Positions 49,059 to 57,900 of a DNA stretch of 64,000 nucleotides are shown piece after piece (the first letter of the stretch is position 1; each line of letters opens with the position of its first letter). The position numbers and the translations under genes were made by a program. The stretch comes from Oscillospiraceae bacterium (lineage in GTDB: Bacteria; Bacillota; Clostridia; Oscillospirales; Acutalibacteraceae). The notes beneath the pieces were generated by a model. The model did no database searches. It saw nothing but the letters and a program-made list of their open reading frames with translations, and was not told where the DNA came from. The stretch lies in contig SVOI01000006.1 of assembly GCA_015066465.1 (NCBI GenBank), positions 21,233 through 85,232 of the forward strand, read 5' to 3'.

Positions 49059-50243
49059 ATGAATCGCAATAAAAACGGTAGAATTATTGATAAAGGCATT
49101 ACATTAAGAAAAGACGGTCTTTACTCTGCACGCTTCGTTGATAAAACGGGAGTACGCCAAACAAAGTACTTTCATTCTATCCCAGAAGCTCGAAACTGGC
49201 TTGAAGAAGCTCGTTACACTGACAAACATAATCAGACTATATTATCCACAGAAACAACGCTAAATGAATGGTTTGATTTCTTTGTTAATAACATTATAAT
49301 TGACCTTGCCCCTAATACTAAACGAAATTACAAAGAGCGATATTATCGCAATATTCAACCATTATTAGGAAATATGTTATTAACAGAAATAAAACCACTT
49401 CATTGTAAGTTGGTTTTCAACCAAATGGAAAATTCTGATTATTCTGGTTCAACTATTCGCCAGGCTTACATTTGTATGGGGACTTTGTTTAAATCTGCAT
49501 TAGATAACGATTTAATCACTAAGCACCCAATGAATGGGGTTCGCTTTAATAAGCCTGTTAAAGAAGCGAGCGACATCAAAGTTCTTACTATTGAAGAACA
49601 ACAAAAATTCTTAGAAGTTGCAAAGAATTCTCACAATTATTATCAATACGCTTTGCTTCTTGAAACTGGTTTACGTACTGGCGAACTTATTGCACTTACT
49701 TGGAATGATGTTGATTTTGAAAACCGCACACTTACAATCAGAAAATCTATGGAATATAGATACAGTAATGGTTGTTGGCGTGCTGGTCCTACAAAATCCC
49801 CTCAAAGTTACAGAACAATTCCATTAACGAATCGTGCACTTGAAATTCTCGAGACAATCTATAAAAATCGCCCTTATCAAAAACATTCTGAAACACTTTC
49901 ACAAAACTTAGAGTATTTAGACAGACATACTGGTAAAACTCAAACTTTTTCAATGGAAGATTTAATCTTCTTAAATTGGAGAACTGGAGAACCAGCAAAA
50001 AACAGTTCTTATGATACTCATTTATATAAGTTATGTGACAAAGCAAACATAAAAAGGTTTTCAATGCATACCCTTAGACATACATATGCAACAAGAGCAA
50101 TTGAAAGTGGTATGCAACCGAAAGTATTACAAATGCTTTTAGGTCATTCAAACCTAAAAACCACAATGGACCGCTATGTTCATGTGACAGATGAATCAAT
50201 GATAAAAGCGGTTGAACAATTTGAAAATAATAAACTTATGTAA
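49059..50243 (+). CDS. Tyrosine recombinase, element integrase
   Basis: A 394-residue Tn916-like integrase. It has an N-terminal arm-binding domain (about 8-60: KGITLRKDGLYSARFVDKTG), a core-binding SAM-like domain (about 66-165), and a catalytic domain with Arg206 (TGLRTGE), His337-x-x-Arg340 (HTLRH), His363 (GHSN) and Tyr373 (DRYVHV). It has a perfect GGAG site and its own promoter. It is 75 bp from ychF in the same direction, so int transcripts may run into ychF. The target is the 25 bp core in ychF. Confidence 0.95.
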   Translation: MNRNKNGRIIDKGITLRKDGLYSARFVDKTGVRQTKYFHSIPEARNWLEEARYTDKHNQTILSTETTLNEWFDFFVNNIIIDLAPNTKRNYKERYYRNIQPLLGNMLLTEIKPLHCKLVFNQMENSDYSGSTIRQAYICMGTLFKSALDNDLITKHPMNGVRFNKPVKEASDIKVLTIEEQQKFLEVAKNSHNYYQYALLLETGLRTGELIALTWNDVDFENRTLTIRKSMEYRYSNGCWRAGPTKSPQSYRTIPLTNRALEILETIYKNRPYQKHSETLSQNLEYLDRHTGKTQTFSMEDLIFLNWRTGEPAKNSSYDTHLYKLCDKANIKRFSMHTLRHTYATRAIESGMQPKVLQMLLGHSNLKTTMDRYVHVTDESMIKAVEQFENNKLM

Positions 50244-50267
50244 AATGGTGTAAAAATGGTGTAAAAG
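50242..50267 (+). repeat. Right arm-type repeats
   Basis: 26 bases identical to 39927-39952 (two AAAATGGTGTAA units), immediately after the integrase stop and about 45 bp inside the right att core. Confidence 0.8.
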
Positions 50268-50311
50268 TGATATAGCAACCTACCAAAACATAAGTAAAAT
50301 AAGGAGAATAG

Positions 50312-50336
50312 AATAAAAATGAAACTTGGTATTGTT
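50312..50336 (+). repeat. attR core (25 bp direct repeat)
   Basis: Identical to 39780-39804. It includes the present ychF start codon at 50319 and the first six codons, so integration leaves the protein sequence intact. Confidence 0.93.
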
Positions 50337-51413
50337 GGTTTACCTAACGTTGGTAAAAGTACACTTTTTAATGCGCTTACAAATGCTGGTGCTCAGGCGG
50401 CTAACTATGCTTTCTGTACAATTGAGCCAAATATTGGTGTTGTATCTGTGCCAGATAAAAGACTTGATGCACTTTGCGAAATGTATAATCCCCAAAAGGT
50501 TACACCTGCAACAATTGAATTTGTTGACATTGCAGGTCTTGTTAAAGGTGCTTCTCAGGGTGAAGGTCTTGGTAACAAATTCCTCTCACACATAAGAGAG
50601 GTTGACGCTATTATTCACGTTGTACGTTGCTTTGATAATGACGACATTATGCACGTTGAAGGTTCAATTGACCCACAAAGAGATATTGAAACAATTAACC
50701 TTGAGTTAATTCTTTCTGATGCTGAAATATTAGGCAGAAGAATTGACCGAAGCAAAAAAGCTATGAAGGGTGATAAATCACTTGCAACTGAAGTAGCCTT
50801 CTTTGAAAGAGTTAACGAAGCACTTAACAATGGTATTTGTGCAAGAAGTGTGGAAATGACAGATGATGAAAAGGCTTTACTTGACACAGTAGATTTACTT
50901 ACTTCAAAACCTGTTATTTACGCTTGTAATATGAGTGAAGAAGATTTTACAAAAAATATTGAAACAAACGAAAGATTTAATGCTGTCAAAAAGATTGCGG
51001 CAGATGAAGGCAGTGAGGTTCTTCCTATTTGTGCAGAGCTTGAATCACAAATAGCAGAGCTTGACAATGAAGAAAAAGAAATGTTCCTTTCTGAAATCGG
51101 TGTTTCTTCTGGTGGTCTTGACAGACTTATTGAAAGAAGCTATGACTTATTAGGCTTAATGTCTTACCTTACAGCTGGTCAGCCAGAAGTAAGAGCATGG
51201 ACAATTAAAAAAGGCACAAAAGCTCCACAAGCTGCTGGTAAAATTCACACAGACTTTGAAAGAGGCTTTATTCGTGCAGAGGTTGTTTCTTTCGATGTAC
51301 TTATGGAATGTGGCTCAATGCAAGCAGCGAAAGAAAAAGGTCTTGTACGCTCTGAGGGTAAAGAGTACGTTATGCAAGACGGAGATATTGTATTATTCAG
51401 ATTTAACGTTTAA
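50319..51413 (+). CDS. ychF: Redox-regulated ATPase YchF (OLA1 family)
   Basis: A 364-residue P-loop protein of the Obg/YchF family, which binds ATP and ribosomes. Motifs: GLPNVGKST (P-loop, 7-15), DIAGLVKGAS (G3), NMSEED (modified G4) and the C-terminal TGS domain ending GKEYVMQDGDIVLFRF. Complete and intact, although its native promoter and ribosome site are 10.5 kb away at 39721-39780. The element now supplies AAGGAG 12 bases before the ATG. Transcription probably comes from int or a weak element promoter. Confidence 0.97.
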   Translation: MKLGIVGLPNVGKSTLFNALTNAGAQAANYAFCTIEPNIGVVSVPDKRLDALCEMYNPQKVTPATIEFVDIAGLVKGASQGEGLGNKFLSHIREVDAIIHVVRCFDNDDIMHVEGSIDPQRDIETINLELILSDAEILGRRIDRSKKAMKGDKSLATEVAFFERVNEALNNGICARSVEMTDDEKALLDTVDLLTSKPVIYACNMSEEDFTKNIETNERFNAVKKIAADEGSEVLPICAELESQIAELDNEEKEMFLSEIGVSSGGLDRLIERSYDLLGLMSYLTAGQPEVRAWTIKKGTKAPQAAGKIHTDFERGFIRAEVVSFDVLMECGSMQAAKEKGLVRSEGKEYVMQDGDIVLFRFNV

Positions 51414-51419
51414 CAAAAA

Positions 51420-51445
51420 ATGCTGAGTGCTACTGCACTCAGCAT
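51420..51445. terminator. Bidirectional terminator after ychF
   Basis: Perfect stem ATGCTGAGTGC / GCACTCAGCAT with a TACT loop, flanked by A6 and T7. Serves ychF and the converging propeller gene. Confidence 0.92.
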
Positions 51446-51449
51446 TTTT

Positions 51450-52313
51450 TTACTTTAACTTGTAGCTTCTGGTATATACTCCGATTGCTTTATCATAATC
51501 TAAAACGTGTATTAAAGAACCATCTTCCATTGGGTAAACAGTTAAGCCTTCTGCTTCGTTACCACATTTTGCAGGGATGTTTCTTTCACAGAGTGTTTTA
51601 ACCTCACCTGTTTTAATATCGACTGTTAATATGTAATCGGTATTTCCCTCTTTTGCATCATAAGAAAGGTAGAGTTTATCTTCATAAACCTCGCCACCCT
51701 GAATACGAGTAATTTGTTCTGAAAGCTTAATTGAATGAGAATACTCTATTGTTTCTATATCAAAAACAAAAATTTCATTAACATCATTAAACTGTGAGCA
51801 ATATATGTAGCCGTTTTCTGCATCTACTGCACACCAAGGGAAGCTACCCTCTAAAAGCTCCTGTGGCATTTCGTAAGCATTTAAAAATTCGAGAGTTTCA
51901 GCAGAGAATGTCATAAGATATGGATTCTGGTCTTCTGAATCTTCAACTGCAATGTAGAGTTTACCGTCGTAATAACTCATACCACCCAAGTGGTTAAGGT
52001 TAAGATTTTCTCTGTATTCCTTTGGCATTGCAGTATAATCTGCTAAAACAACAAAACCATCTTTATCCCACTTTGCGAGACCACTTGTCTTTATACCAGT
52101 TAAAGAGCCTGATGTATAAAAATATTCACCATCAGTTGTAATGCCCTGACCTGAAATCAAAGCCTTTTCTAAAACTACACATTTTTCGTTTACTAATTCA
52201 ACTTCTTCTGATGATGTAACTTCACCAGCATCTAAAAATATTGTTACAAGAGTACCGATTAAAACAAGTACACTCCAGAGCATTTTGGGGAATCCCCATA
52301 AGAATTCGAGCAT
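51450..52313 (-). CDS. Membrane-anchored beta-propeller-like protein, unknown
   Basis: 287 residues with an N-terminal signal-anchor helix (about 10-30) and an extracytoplasmic domain of WD/NHL-like repeats (GITTDGEYFYTSGS, GGMSYYDGKLYIAVED, CAVDAENGYIYCSQF, YEDKLYLSYDAKEGN). No enzyme motif is seen. It could bind a ligand or wall polymer. Convergent with ychF. Confidence 0.65.
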   Translation of the reverse strand: MLEFLWGFPKMLWSVLVLIGTLVTIFLDAGEVTSSEEVELVNEKCVVLEKALISGQGITTDGEYFYTSGSLTGIKTSGLAKWDKDGFVVLADYTAMPKEYRENLNLNHLGGMSYYDGKLYIAVEDSEDQNPYLMTFSAETLEFLNAYEMPQELLEGSFPWCAVDAENGYIYCSQFNDVNEIFVFDIETIEYSHSIKLSEQITRIQGGEVYEDKLYLSYDAKEGNTDYILTVDIKTGEVKTLCERNIPAKCGNEAEGLTVYPMEDGSLIHVLDYDKAIGVYTRSYKLK

Positions 52314-52428
52314 CTTTAATTACCTCCAATTTGTTTTCTTAACTATTATATATCTTTTAAATTTCTATTGCAATAGGAATTTTTGAGTGTTATTATAGAC
52401 TATATATAAAACAAATTGGAGTTTAATG

Positions 52429-53100
52429 ATGAAATACGAACTACACTCTCACACAGCTGAAACAAGTCAATGTGCTAACATAACTGCCCAAGAACTTGTT
52501 GAGAAATACAAAGAGTTGGGCTACTCAGGAATTGTAATTACAAATCACTATTCTGATTTCACCTTTTCTTTAAAAGAAATGTTTAATAAAAAGCTTCGTT
52601 CCGAGCACTATTTAGCTGGTTACAGAGAAGCAAAAAAATATGAAACAGAAGATTTTTCTGTTTTTTTAGGTATTGAACTCAGATTCTTTTTAAACGGGAA
52701 TGATTATCTTATTTTCGGTGTTACAGAAGAACTTGTAGAGAAAATGCCGTTTCTTTTACCTATGTATTTAAAAAGAACATCAAAGTTTTTTAAGAAAAAT
52801 GGTTGTATTTTAATTCAGGCTCACCCTTTTAGACCATATATTTACAGAGCTAACCCGAAATATCTTGATGGTGTTGAAATTATTAATGGCAAATCTTCTA
52901 AGGAAGAAAATAAAAAGGCTTTAAAGTGGGCAGAAAAGAAAAGTTTAAAAATCAGAACTGCTGGTAGTGACTGCCACAGAGAAAGTGGTGCTGGTATTTC
53001 TGGTATTATTACGAACGAACCAATTAAGACAAATGATGATTTATTAAGAATTCTGAAAAACGGAGAATTTGAGATTATAGAAAAAAATTATGAAAAATAA
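52429..53100 (+). CDS. PHP-domain phosphoesterase
   Basis: 223 residues with PHP metal motifs: ELHSHTAETSQC, ITNHY, LGIELRFF, QAHPFRPYIY and GSDCHRES. PHP enzymes hydrolyse phosphoesters such as histidinol phosphate or nucleotides; the substrate here is unknown. The start is the second ATG (52429; GGAG 7 bases before it). It overlaps the metallophosphoesterase gene by 11 bp, so the two are translationally coupled. Confidence 0.88.
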   Translation: MKYELHSHTAETSQCANITAQELVEKYKELGYSGIVITNHYSDFTFSLKEMFNKKLRSEHYLAGYREAKKYETEDFSVFLGIELRFFLNGNDYLIFGVTEELVEKMPFLLPMYLKRTSKFFKKNGCILIQAHPFRPYIYRANPKYLDGVEIINGKSSKEENKKALKWAEKKSLKIRTAGSDCHRESGAGISGIITNEPIKTNDDLLRILKNGEFEIIEKNYEK

Positions 53101-53941
53101 GAAAACTCTAAGAATTGTCATTCTTTTTGTTGTGTTATGTTTAACACTTGGAGCATTTATTGTTTATGACAATTTTAAACTTGATATTACTGAATATACA
53201 CTTGAAAGTGATAATTTACCTGAAAGCTTTAATGAATTTAAAATAATTCACCTTTCTGATTTACATAACACAGAGTTTGGTAAAGATAATAAAAAGCTTC
53301 TGAAAATAATAAAAGAACAAAAGCCAGATGCAGTTTTCGTTACTGGTGACACGATTGATGGGTTTTACACAAATACTACTATACCGATTGATTTATTTAA
53401 AGAAGTGCTAAAAATCTGTGACGTTTATTTGGTAGTTGGTAACCACGAATCACGTGTGAATATTAACGTATATAATAAATTTATTGATGCACTCACAGAA
53501 ATTGGTGTTATTGTTTTAAAAGACGGTAGTGCTTATATTGAAAAAGGTGAAGAAAAAATTCAGGTTATTGGTCTTAATGATGCCTCAGAATATAAATTGG
53601 ATTATAATAATGATTACGGGGATAAAATTACAGAAGCAATAAACAATCTTGATGATAAAAACACGTTTAGCATATTACTTTCTCACCACCCCGAATTATT
53701 CCCAGAATATAAAAATACTGAGGTTGATTTAGTATTCTCAGGTCACGCTCACGGTGGTCAGCTCAGATTACCATTTATTGGTGGTATTATAGCACCAGAG
53801 CAAGGGTTATTCCCAGAATTTGATGCTGGTGTTTTTAATGAAAATAATACAACAATGGTTGTCAGCCGTGGACTTGGAAACAGTATTGTTCCTGTGAGAA
53901 TTAATAATTCACCAGAAGTAGTGATTGTGACGTTAAAATAA
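53090..53941 (+). CDS. Membrane-anchored metallophosphoesterase
   Basis: 283 residues with a signal-anchor helix (about 7-25) and a calcineurin-like fold: IIHLSDLHNTEFG, VTGDTIDG, VVGNHESR, LLSHHPE and FSGHAHGGQ supply the dimetal ligands. It resembles YkuE/YaeI-like enzymes that act at the outer face of the membrane, and it is coupled to the PHP gene. Confidence 0.93.
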   Translation: MKNKKTLRIVILFVVLCLTLGAFIVYDNFKLDITEYTLESDNLPESFNEFKIIHLSDLHNTEFGKDNKKLLKIIKEQKPDAVFVTGDTIDGFYTNTTIPIDLFKEVLKICDVYLVVGNHESRVNINVYNKFIDALTEIGVIVLKDGSAYIEKGEEKIQVIGLNDASEYKLDYNNDYGDKITEAINNLDDKNTFSILLSHHPELFPEYKNTEVDLVFSGHAHGGQLRLPFIGGIIAPEQGLFPEFDAGVFNENNTTMVVSRGLGNSIVPVRINNSPEVVIVTLK

Positions 53942-53943
53942 AA

Positions 53944-53967
53944 CAGCTACCATTGATGGTAGCTGTT
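53944..53967. terminator. Bidirectional terminator
   Basis: Perfect ten-base stem ACAGCTACCA / TGGTAGCTGT with a TTGA loop, with A-run and T-run flanks, between the metallophosphoesterase and DUF4234 genes. Confidence 0.92.
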
Positions 53968-53977
53968 TTTTTATTTT

Positions 53978-54382
53978 TTATTGTTGGTTATTATCAACAT
54001 TCTCAAATGGAACTTCTTGTGCCTGGTAGTTCTGACCGCCGTATGAAACAGTTGCATCAGCAAGTTTATTGAGTTCATTCTGCATAAGGCAGTAGTCAAC
54101 AATACCGAGACCGAAAAGACCAAGAATGAGGTAGAGAATTGAGTTATCTTCGTGTGGAATACCTAAAGCCTGACAGCCTTCAGAAACTTTCTTTTCGCAA
54201 AGGTAGAAGCCTACGAATGGTAAGAAAAGAACAAGAAGAATTTCAAGTAAAGCATCACCGTTTGGATCTTTAACCTTATTTGCATCTTTAGCAATGTTGA
54301 TTCCCCAGATAATACCATAAATACCGCAAGTTACTAATGTAAGTAAAATGCATTTTACAATTTCTCTTTTTTCAAGTTGCAT
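53978..54382 (-). CDS. DUF4234 membrane protein
   Basis: 134 residues with three to four helices. The motif TLVTCGIYGIIWGINIAKDAN near the N terminus and GFYLCEKKVSEGCQALG are typical of DUF4234 proteins. Function unknown. It has its own promoter. Confidence 0.85.
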   Translation of the reverse strand: MQLEKREIVKCILLTLVTCGIYGIIWGINIAKDANKVKDPNGDALLEILLVLFLPFVGFYLCEKKVSEGCQALGIPHEDNSILYLILGLFGLGIVDYCLMQNELNKLADATVSYGGQNYQAQEVPFENVDNNQQ

Positions 54383-54411
54383 TATAATTCACCCCTTTAA
54401 CATTTTTCTTG

Positions 54412-54440
54412 ATTATAGCACACCAATGATTTTAGTGCAA
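54412..54440 (-). promoter_or_regulatory. Promoter of the DUF4234 gene
   Basis: Minus-strand TTGCAC (54440-54435), 17 bp, TATAAT (54417-54412) with an extended TGC before the -10. The stretch TTGCACTAAAAT is shared with the spo0A promoter. Confidence 0.75.
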
Positions 54441-54509
54441 CATTTTTCGACAATTTTTTTACCATTGAATATTTATTTGTAATTTGATATTATATACAAG
54501 GTGATTTAT

Positions 54510-54899
54510 TTGGATAAAGCTAAGAAAGAACGTTTAAAAAAACTGGTAATTTATACTACTCTAATATGTATTATAGGGTTACTGCTATATCTTGTCTACG
54601 AGTTTACAGGCTTTGGTTTTAAATGCCCTGTTCATTCTTTAACAGGCTTTAAGTGTGCAGGCTGTGGCAACACACACTTTGTTGGCAGTATTTTAAAATT
54701 GAATTTCAAAGAAGCGTTAGCTTTTAACTATATATTTCCACTTGAAGCGTTTTACATTTTGTGGGTATATTTTTTCTCAGCAAAAAGATATTTAAAAGAC
54801 GGTAAATTCAATTATATTTCACCATTCAAGGCGTTTGATATTGTTTGCCTTATTTTAATAGCACTATGGATACCATTGAGAAATGTTTTAGGTGTTTAA
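54510..54899 (+). CDS. DUF2752 membrane protein
   Basis: 129 residues with three helices and the family signature CPVHSLTGFKCAGCGNTHFVGSILKLNFKEALAFN. The start is probably TTG 54510 (AAGGTGAT just upstream). Function unknown; the conserved Cys motif suggests redox or metal binding. Confidence 0.85.
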   Translation: MDKAKKERLKKLVIYTTLICIIGLLLYLVYEFTGFGFKCPVHSLTGFKCAGCGNTHFVGSILKLNFKEALAFNYIFPLEAFYILWVYFFSAKRYLKDGKFNYISPFKAFDIVCLILIALWIPLRNVLGV

Positions 54900-54925
54900 T
54901 TTGTTAAGTGAATAATAAAAAAGGG

Positions 54926-54954
54926 AAACCCGACTGCATTAAGCAGTCGGGTTT
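54926..54954. terminator. Bidirectional terminator
   Basis: Stem AAACCCGACTGC / GCAGTCGGGTTT with a five-base loop, between converging DUF2752 and LRR genes. Confidence 0.9.
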
Positions 54955-54975
54955 TTGGGTGTGAAATGACCGGTA

Positions 54976-57900
54976 TCAGAATATACTGAACAGCTTCTTC
55001 AGTAATTCTAATAACAAGGTGATTACATTTGTAAATATATCAGGGAATAAATCTCCTTTTTCCTCATATATTTTTTCATCGGTGTAGTTACCAATTCCAA
55101 CAACAACGATTTTCTCGTTACCATTTTCATCTACACGATTTTCTACAATGTAATCTGTACCTTCTACAAGAGTGCATCCTGAATCTGTGACAACTAATTC
55201 ATCCCCCGATTTAATTGTAGTTACAGTGATACTCCTTTGTAGTATTTTATAAGTGGTATTGTATGTGCCTGTCAAATTGCCGATACCCTTAACTGTTACG
55301 TTATAGGTACCTACGTTTTTCATACTATTACCATTATCCAAAATTTCATAATCCACACCCTGAACCAGTTTATTCTCCCCTATGTAAAGACTTAACTTGG
55401 GTTCGCTTCCTTTTGGATGGTAATAAGTATCATAAGATGTCACTACAACATCACTTACCGGTTTAGATAAAATTTCGAAGTGGGCTGTTGCTACAAGATG
55501 CCTGAAATCACCAAGACCTTTTGCAACCACCTTTGCTCTGCCAACATTAACATTGTCGGAAAAATCAAGAGTATATTCTTTATTAAGCGTTAAATTTTTA
55601 TTATTGGCTTTTGCATTTACCTCTGGCTCAATCGGTTTACTTGTGTACGTCTGATTTGGAATTGAATCAAGCACTAAGGTAGTATATTTAATATTATATT
55701 TTTCAGCATAGCTTTGTGCATAAGAGTTCTTATTACAGTAAATAATTACATCCTCATTTGCACCACTGAATGCATCCTCGCTAATCTCTGTAACGCTATC
55801 TGGTATAACAACTGTATTAAGAGCGTTACAGTTCTGGAATGCTAAATCACCTATTCTTGTAACATGACTTCCTACAACTACAATTTCAAGGTCTTTGCAG
55901 TTCTGGAATATCATATCTGACATATCAACAATTTTTTCATTAATTACAGCTTTCTTAAGGCTACTGCCACTAAAAGCATATTCGCCGACAGTTTTTATTT
56001 TTTCGCCTAATTTGATTTCTGTAAACTTAGTGCCGAAAAATGCTGAATCGCCTATTGTTAAAACTGTTTCAGGCAATTCTATTTCTGGAACATTGCAGAA
56101 ATAAAATGCTGCATATCCGATATCCTCTAAGGCTTTACCAAGATAAACTGATTCAAGCTTTGTATTATTAAAAGCATTATCACCTATTAATTCCAACGAA
56201 TCAGGTAAGGTTATATTTTTAAACTCACCCAAACTAAAAGCTGAAGCACCAAGTTTTTTACTACTGCCATTTATGGTGATATTTTCAATTTTACATTGGA
56301 ATGCAAAGCGTTCTGGAATATCATCTGTCTGGTTTGTTATGGTAACACTTTTTAATTCGGGATACCCATAAAACAAATCTTCAAGAGAAATATTAACGTT
56401 ATAAAAATACAAATTTTCAATTTTTGCATTCTGTAATATACCAGCCTGTAGTCTGGTGTCTCCAAGGAACTTAAGTGTTGGTAGATTTACTTTATAAAAG
56501 GCAAAATCCCCCACAGCTTCTGTATCACTTGTTACACATAAATCGTTGTTATATTTTTGCGGAACACTAAAAAGAAGCTTGCCCGAATTCTTATAAAGAA
56601 GACCATCTCTTGAACTATAAATCTTATTATTCTCATCTACCTGATACTCAGTAAGAGATGAAAAATCTTTAAGTTGCTCATCTGAAATACTTGTTACTCT
56701 TTCACCGATATAAAGAACCTTTGCACTATTAGGTCTGTTGTAATAATACAATTCACCATCAGAATTATAAATTGCAGGTCCCTCTGAGAAGAAATACGGA
56801 TTTTCTGAAGAAATCGAGAAGTTTTCTACTGAACTTCCCCTAAAAGCAGTCTCACTTATAAAAGAAACGTTTTTACCTATAGAAACATCTTTAAGGGAAT
56901 TTGAATTTTCGAACGCCGTACCTTTTATGCTTATAAGACTTTCAGGTAAAAAGACAGAAGTAAATCTTGCTCCTCTAAATGAAGAATTAATTTCTTCAAT
57001 ACCCTCAGAAAGTGTAAGCTCTGTTATTGCGTTATCGATAAAGGCAGTACCTATAACCTTTATAACCCCTGGAATGACAAGTGTTTTTATATAGTTTTCT
57101 GAAAAAGCCTTATCAGGAATTTCTGTAAACTTAACATCAGGACTTATATTAAGATAATATATACCAGAGCCTCTAAAGCAGCTTTTCATAAGCTTTTCTA
57201 CATTAGCTTCGATATTGAGCGTTCTAATTCTCATCCCCTTGCCACACTCGCTGAAAGCAACACCATTACGCAAGGTAAGCGAAGAGATACTATTACTGTT
57301 ATTACCGAACCAATATATAATCTTAGCATCTGCCTTACCTGACACTACGCTTCGGTTTTTACCTATAAATGGTACAGACAAATTAAGCTTGTCGCTCATA
57401 TAATAAAATGCATTTTGTGATATTTCGATAACTGAATCAGGTATATAAAGATTTTTCAGTTCCTTACAATCGTAAAAACTGTATTGGTTAATATAAAGAA
57501 CTGAATCAGGAATAGTAACATCTGTTATGTGTTTACAATTGTAAAATGATGTAGAAATTCTTTTTACAGTAGATGGTATCACAACATTCGTAGCTTCACC
57601 TATATATTTTAAAAGAACGCCATCACCTACTACAACAAAATCACCATCATACTCATTTAAAAAGGCTGTATCTAAAAAGGCTTCCTGCTTTATTACAAAG
57701 TCTTTAAACGGAAAAGTGATATCAGAAAGTTTTTTGCAATATGCAAATGCCATACTTCCTATAACCTCAAGCTTTTGTGGTATCTGGATGTTTTCGAGTT
57801 CACTGCATCCACGGAATGAATTAGCATCAAACGAGGTTATTGTTCTGGAATTATTAATAACACTTTTAAGAGCGGTGCAACCAAAAGCGAAGCTATCAGG

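Larger units (their letters stand above)
39780..50336. mobile_element. 10.5 kb integrative element in the 5' end of ychF, with CRESS-type Rep
   Basis: Bounded by identical 25 bp repeats at 39780-39804 and 50312-50336 that contain the first 18 coding bases of ychF. Inside are, in order: an XRE regulator, three cargo genes, a repressor, a small protein, an FtsK-like ATPase, a stem-loop origin, a CRESS-type Rep, Xis and a tyrosine integrase. The integrase gene lies next to the right att, as usual. There are no phage structural genes and no VirB4-like or other conjugation-pore genes. This fits an integrative mobilisable or plasmid-like element. It looks more AT-rich than the host flanks. Confidence 0.93.

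Noticed and set aside
39780..50336. Prophage
   Set aside because: Integrase, Xis and a repressor are present, but no capsid, terminase, tail or lysis gene; the Rep and ATPase fit a plasmid-like integrative element.
54465..54493. TTGAAT-17-TATTAT as promoter of the DUF2752 gene
   Set aside because: The predicted start would fall inside the ribosome binding site at 54498-54504, so it is an unlikely promoter for this gene.
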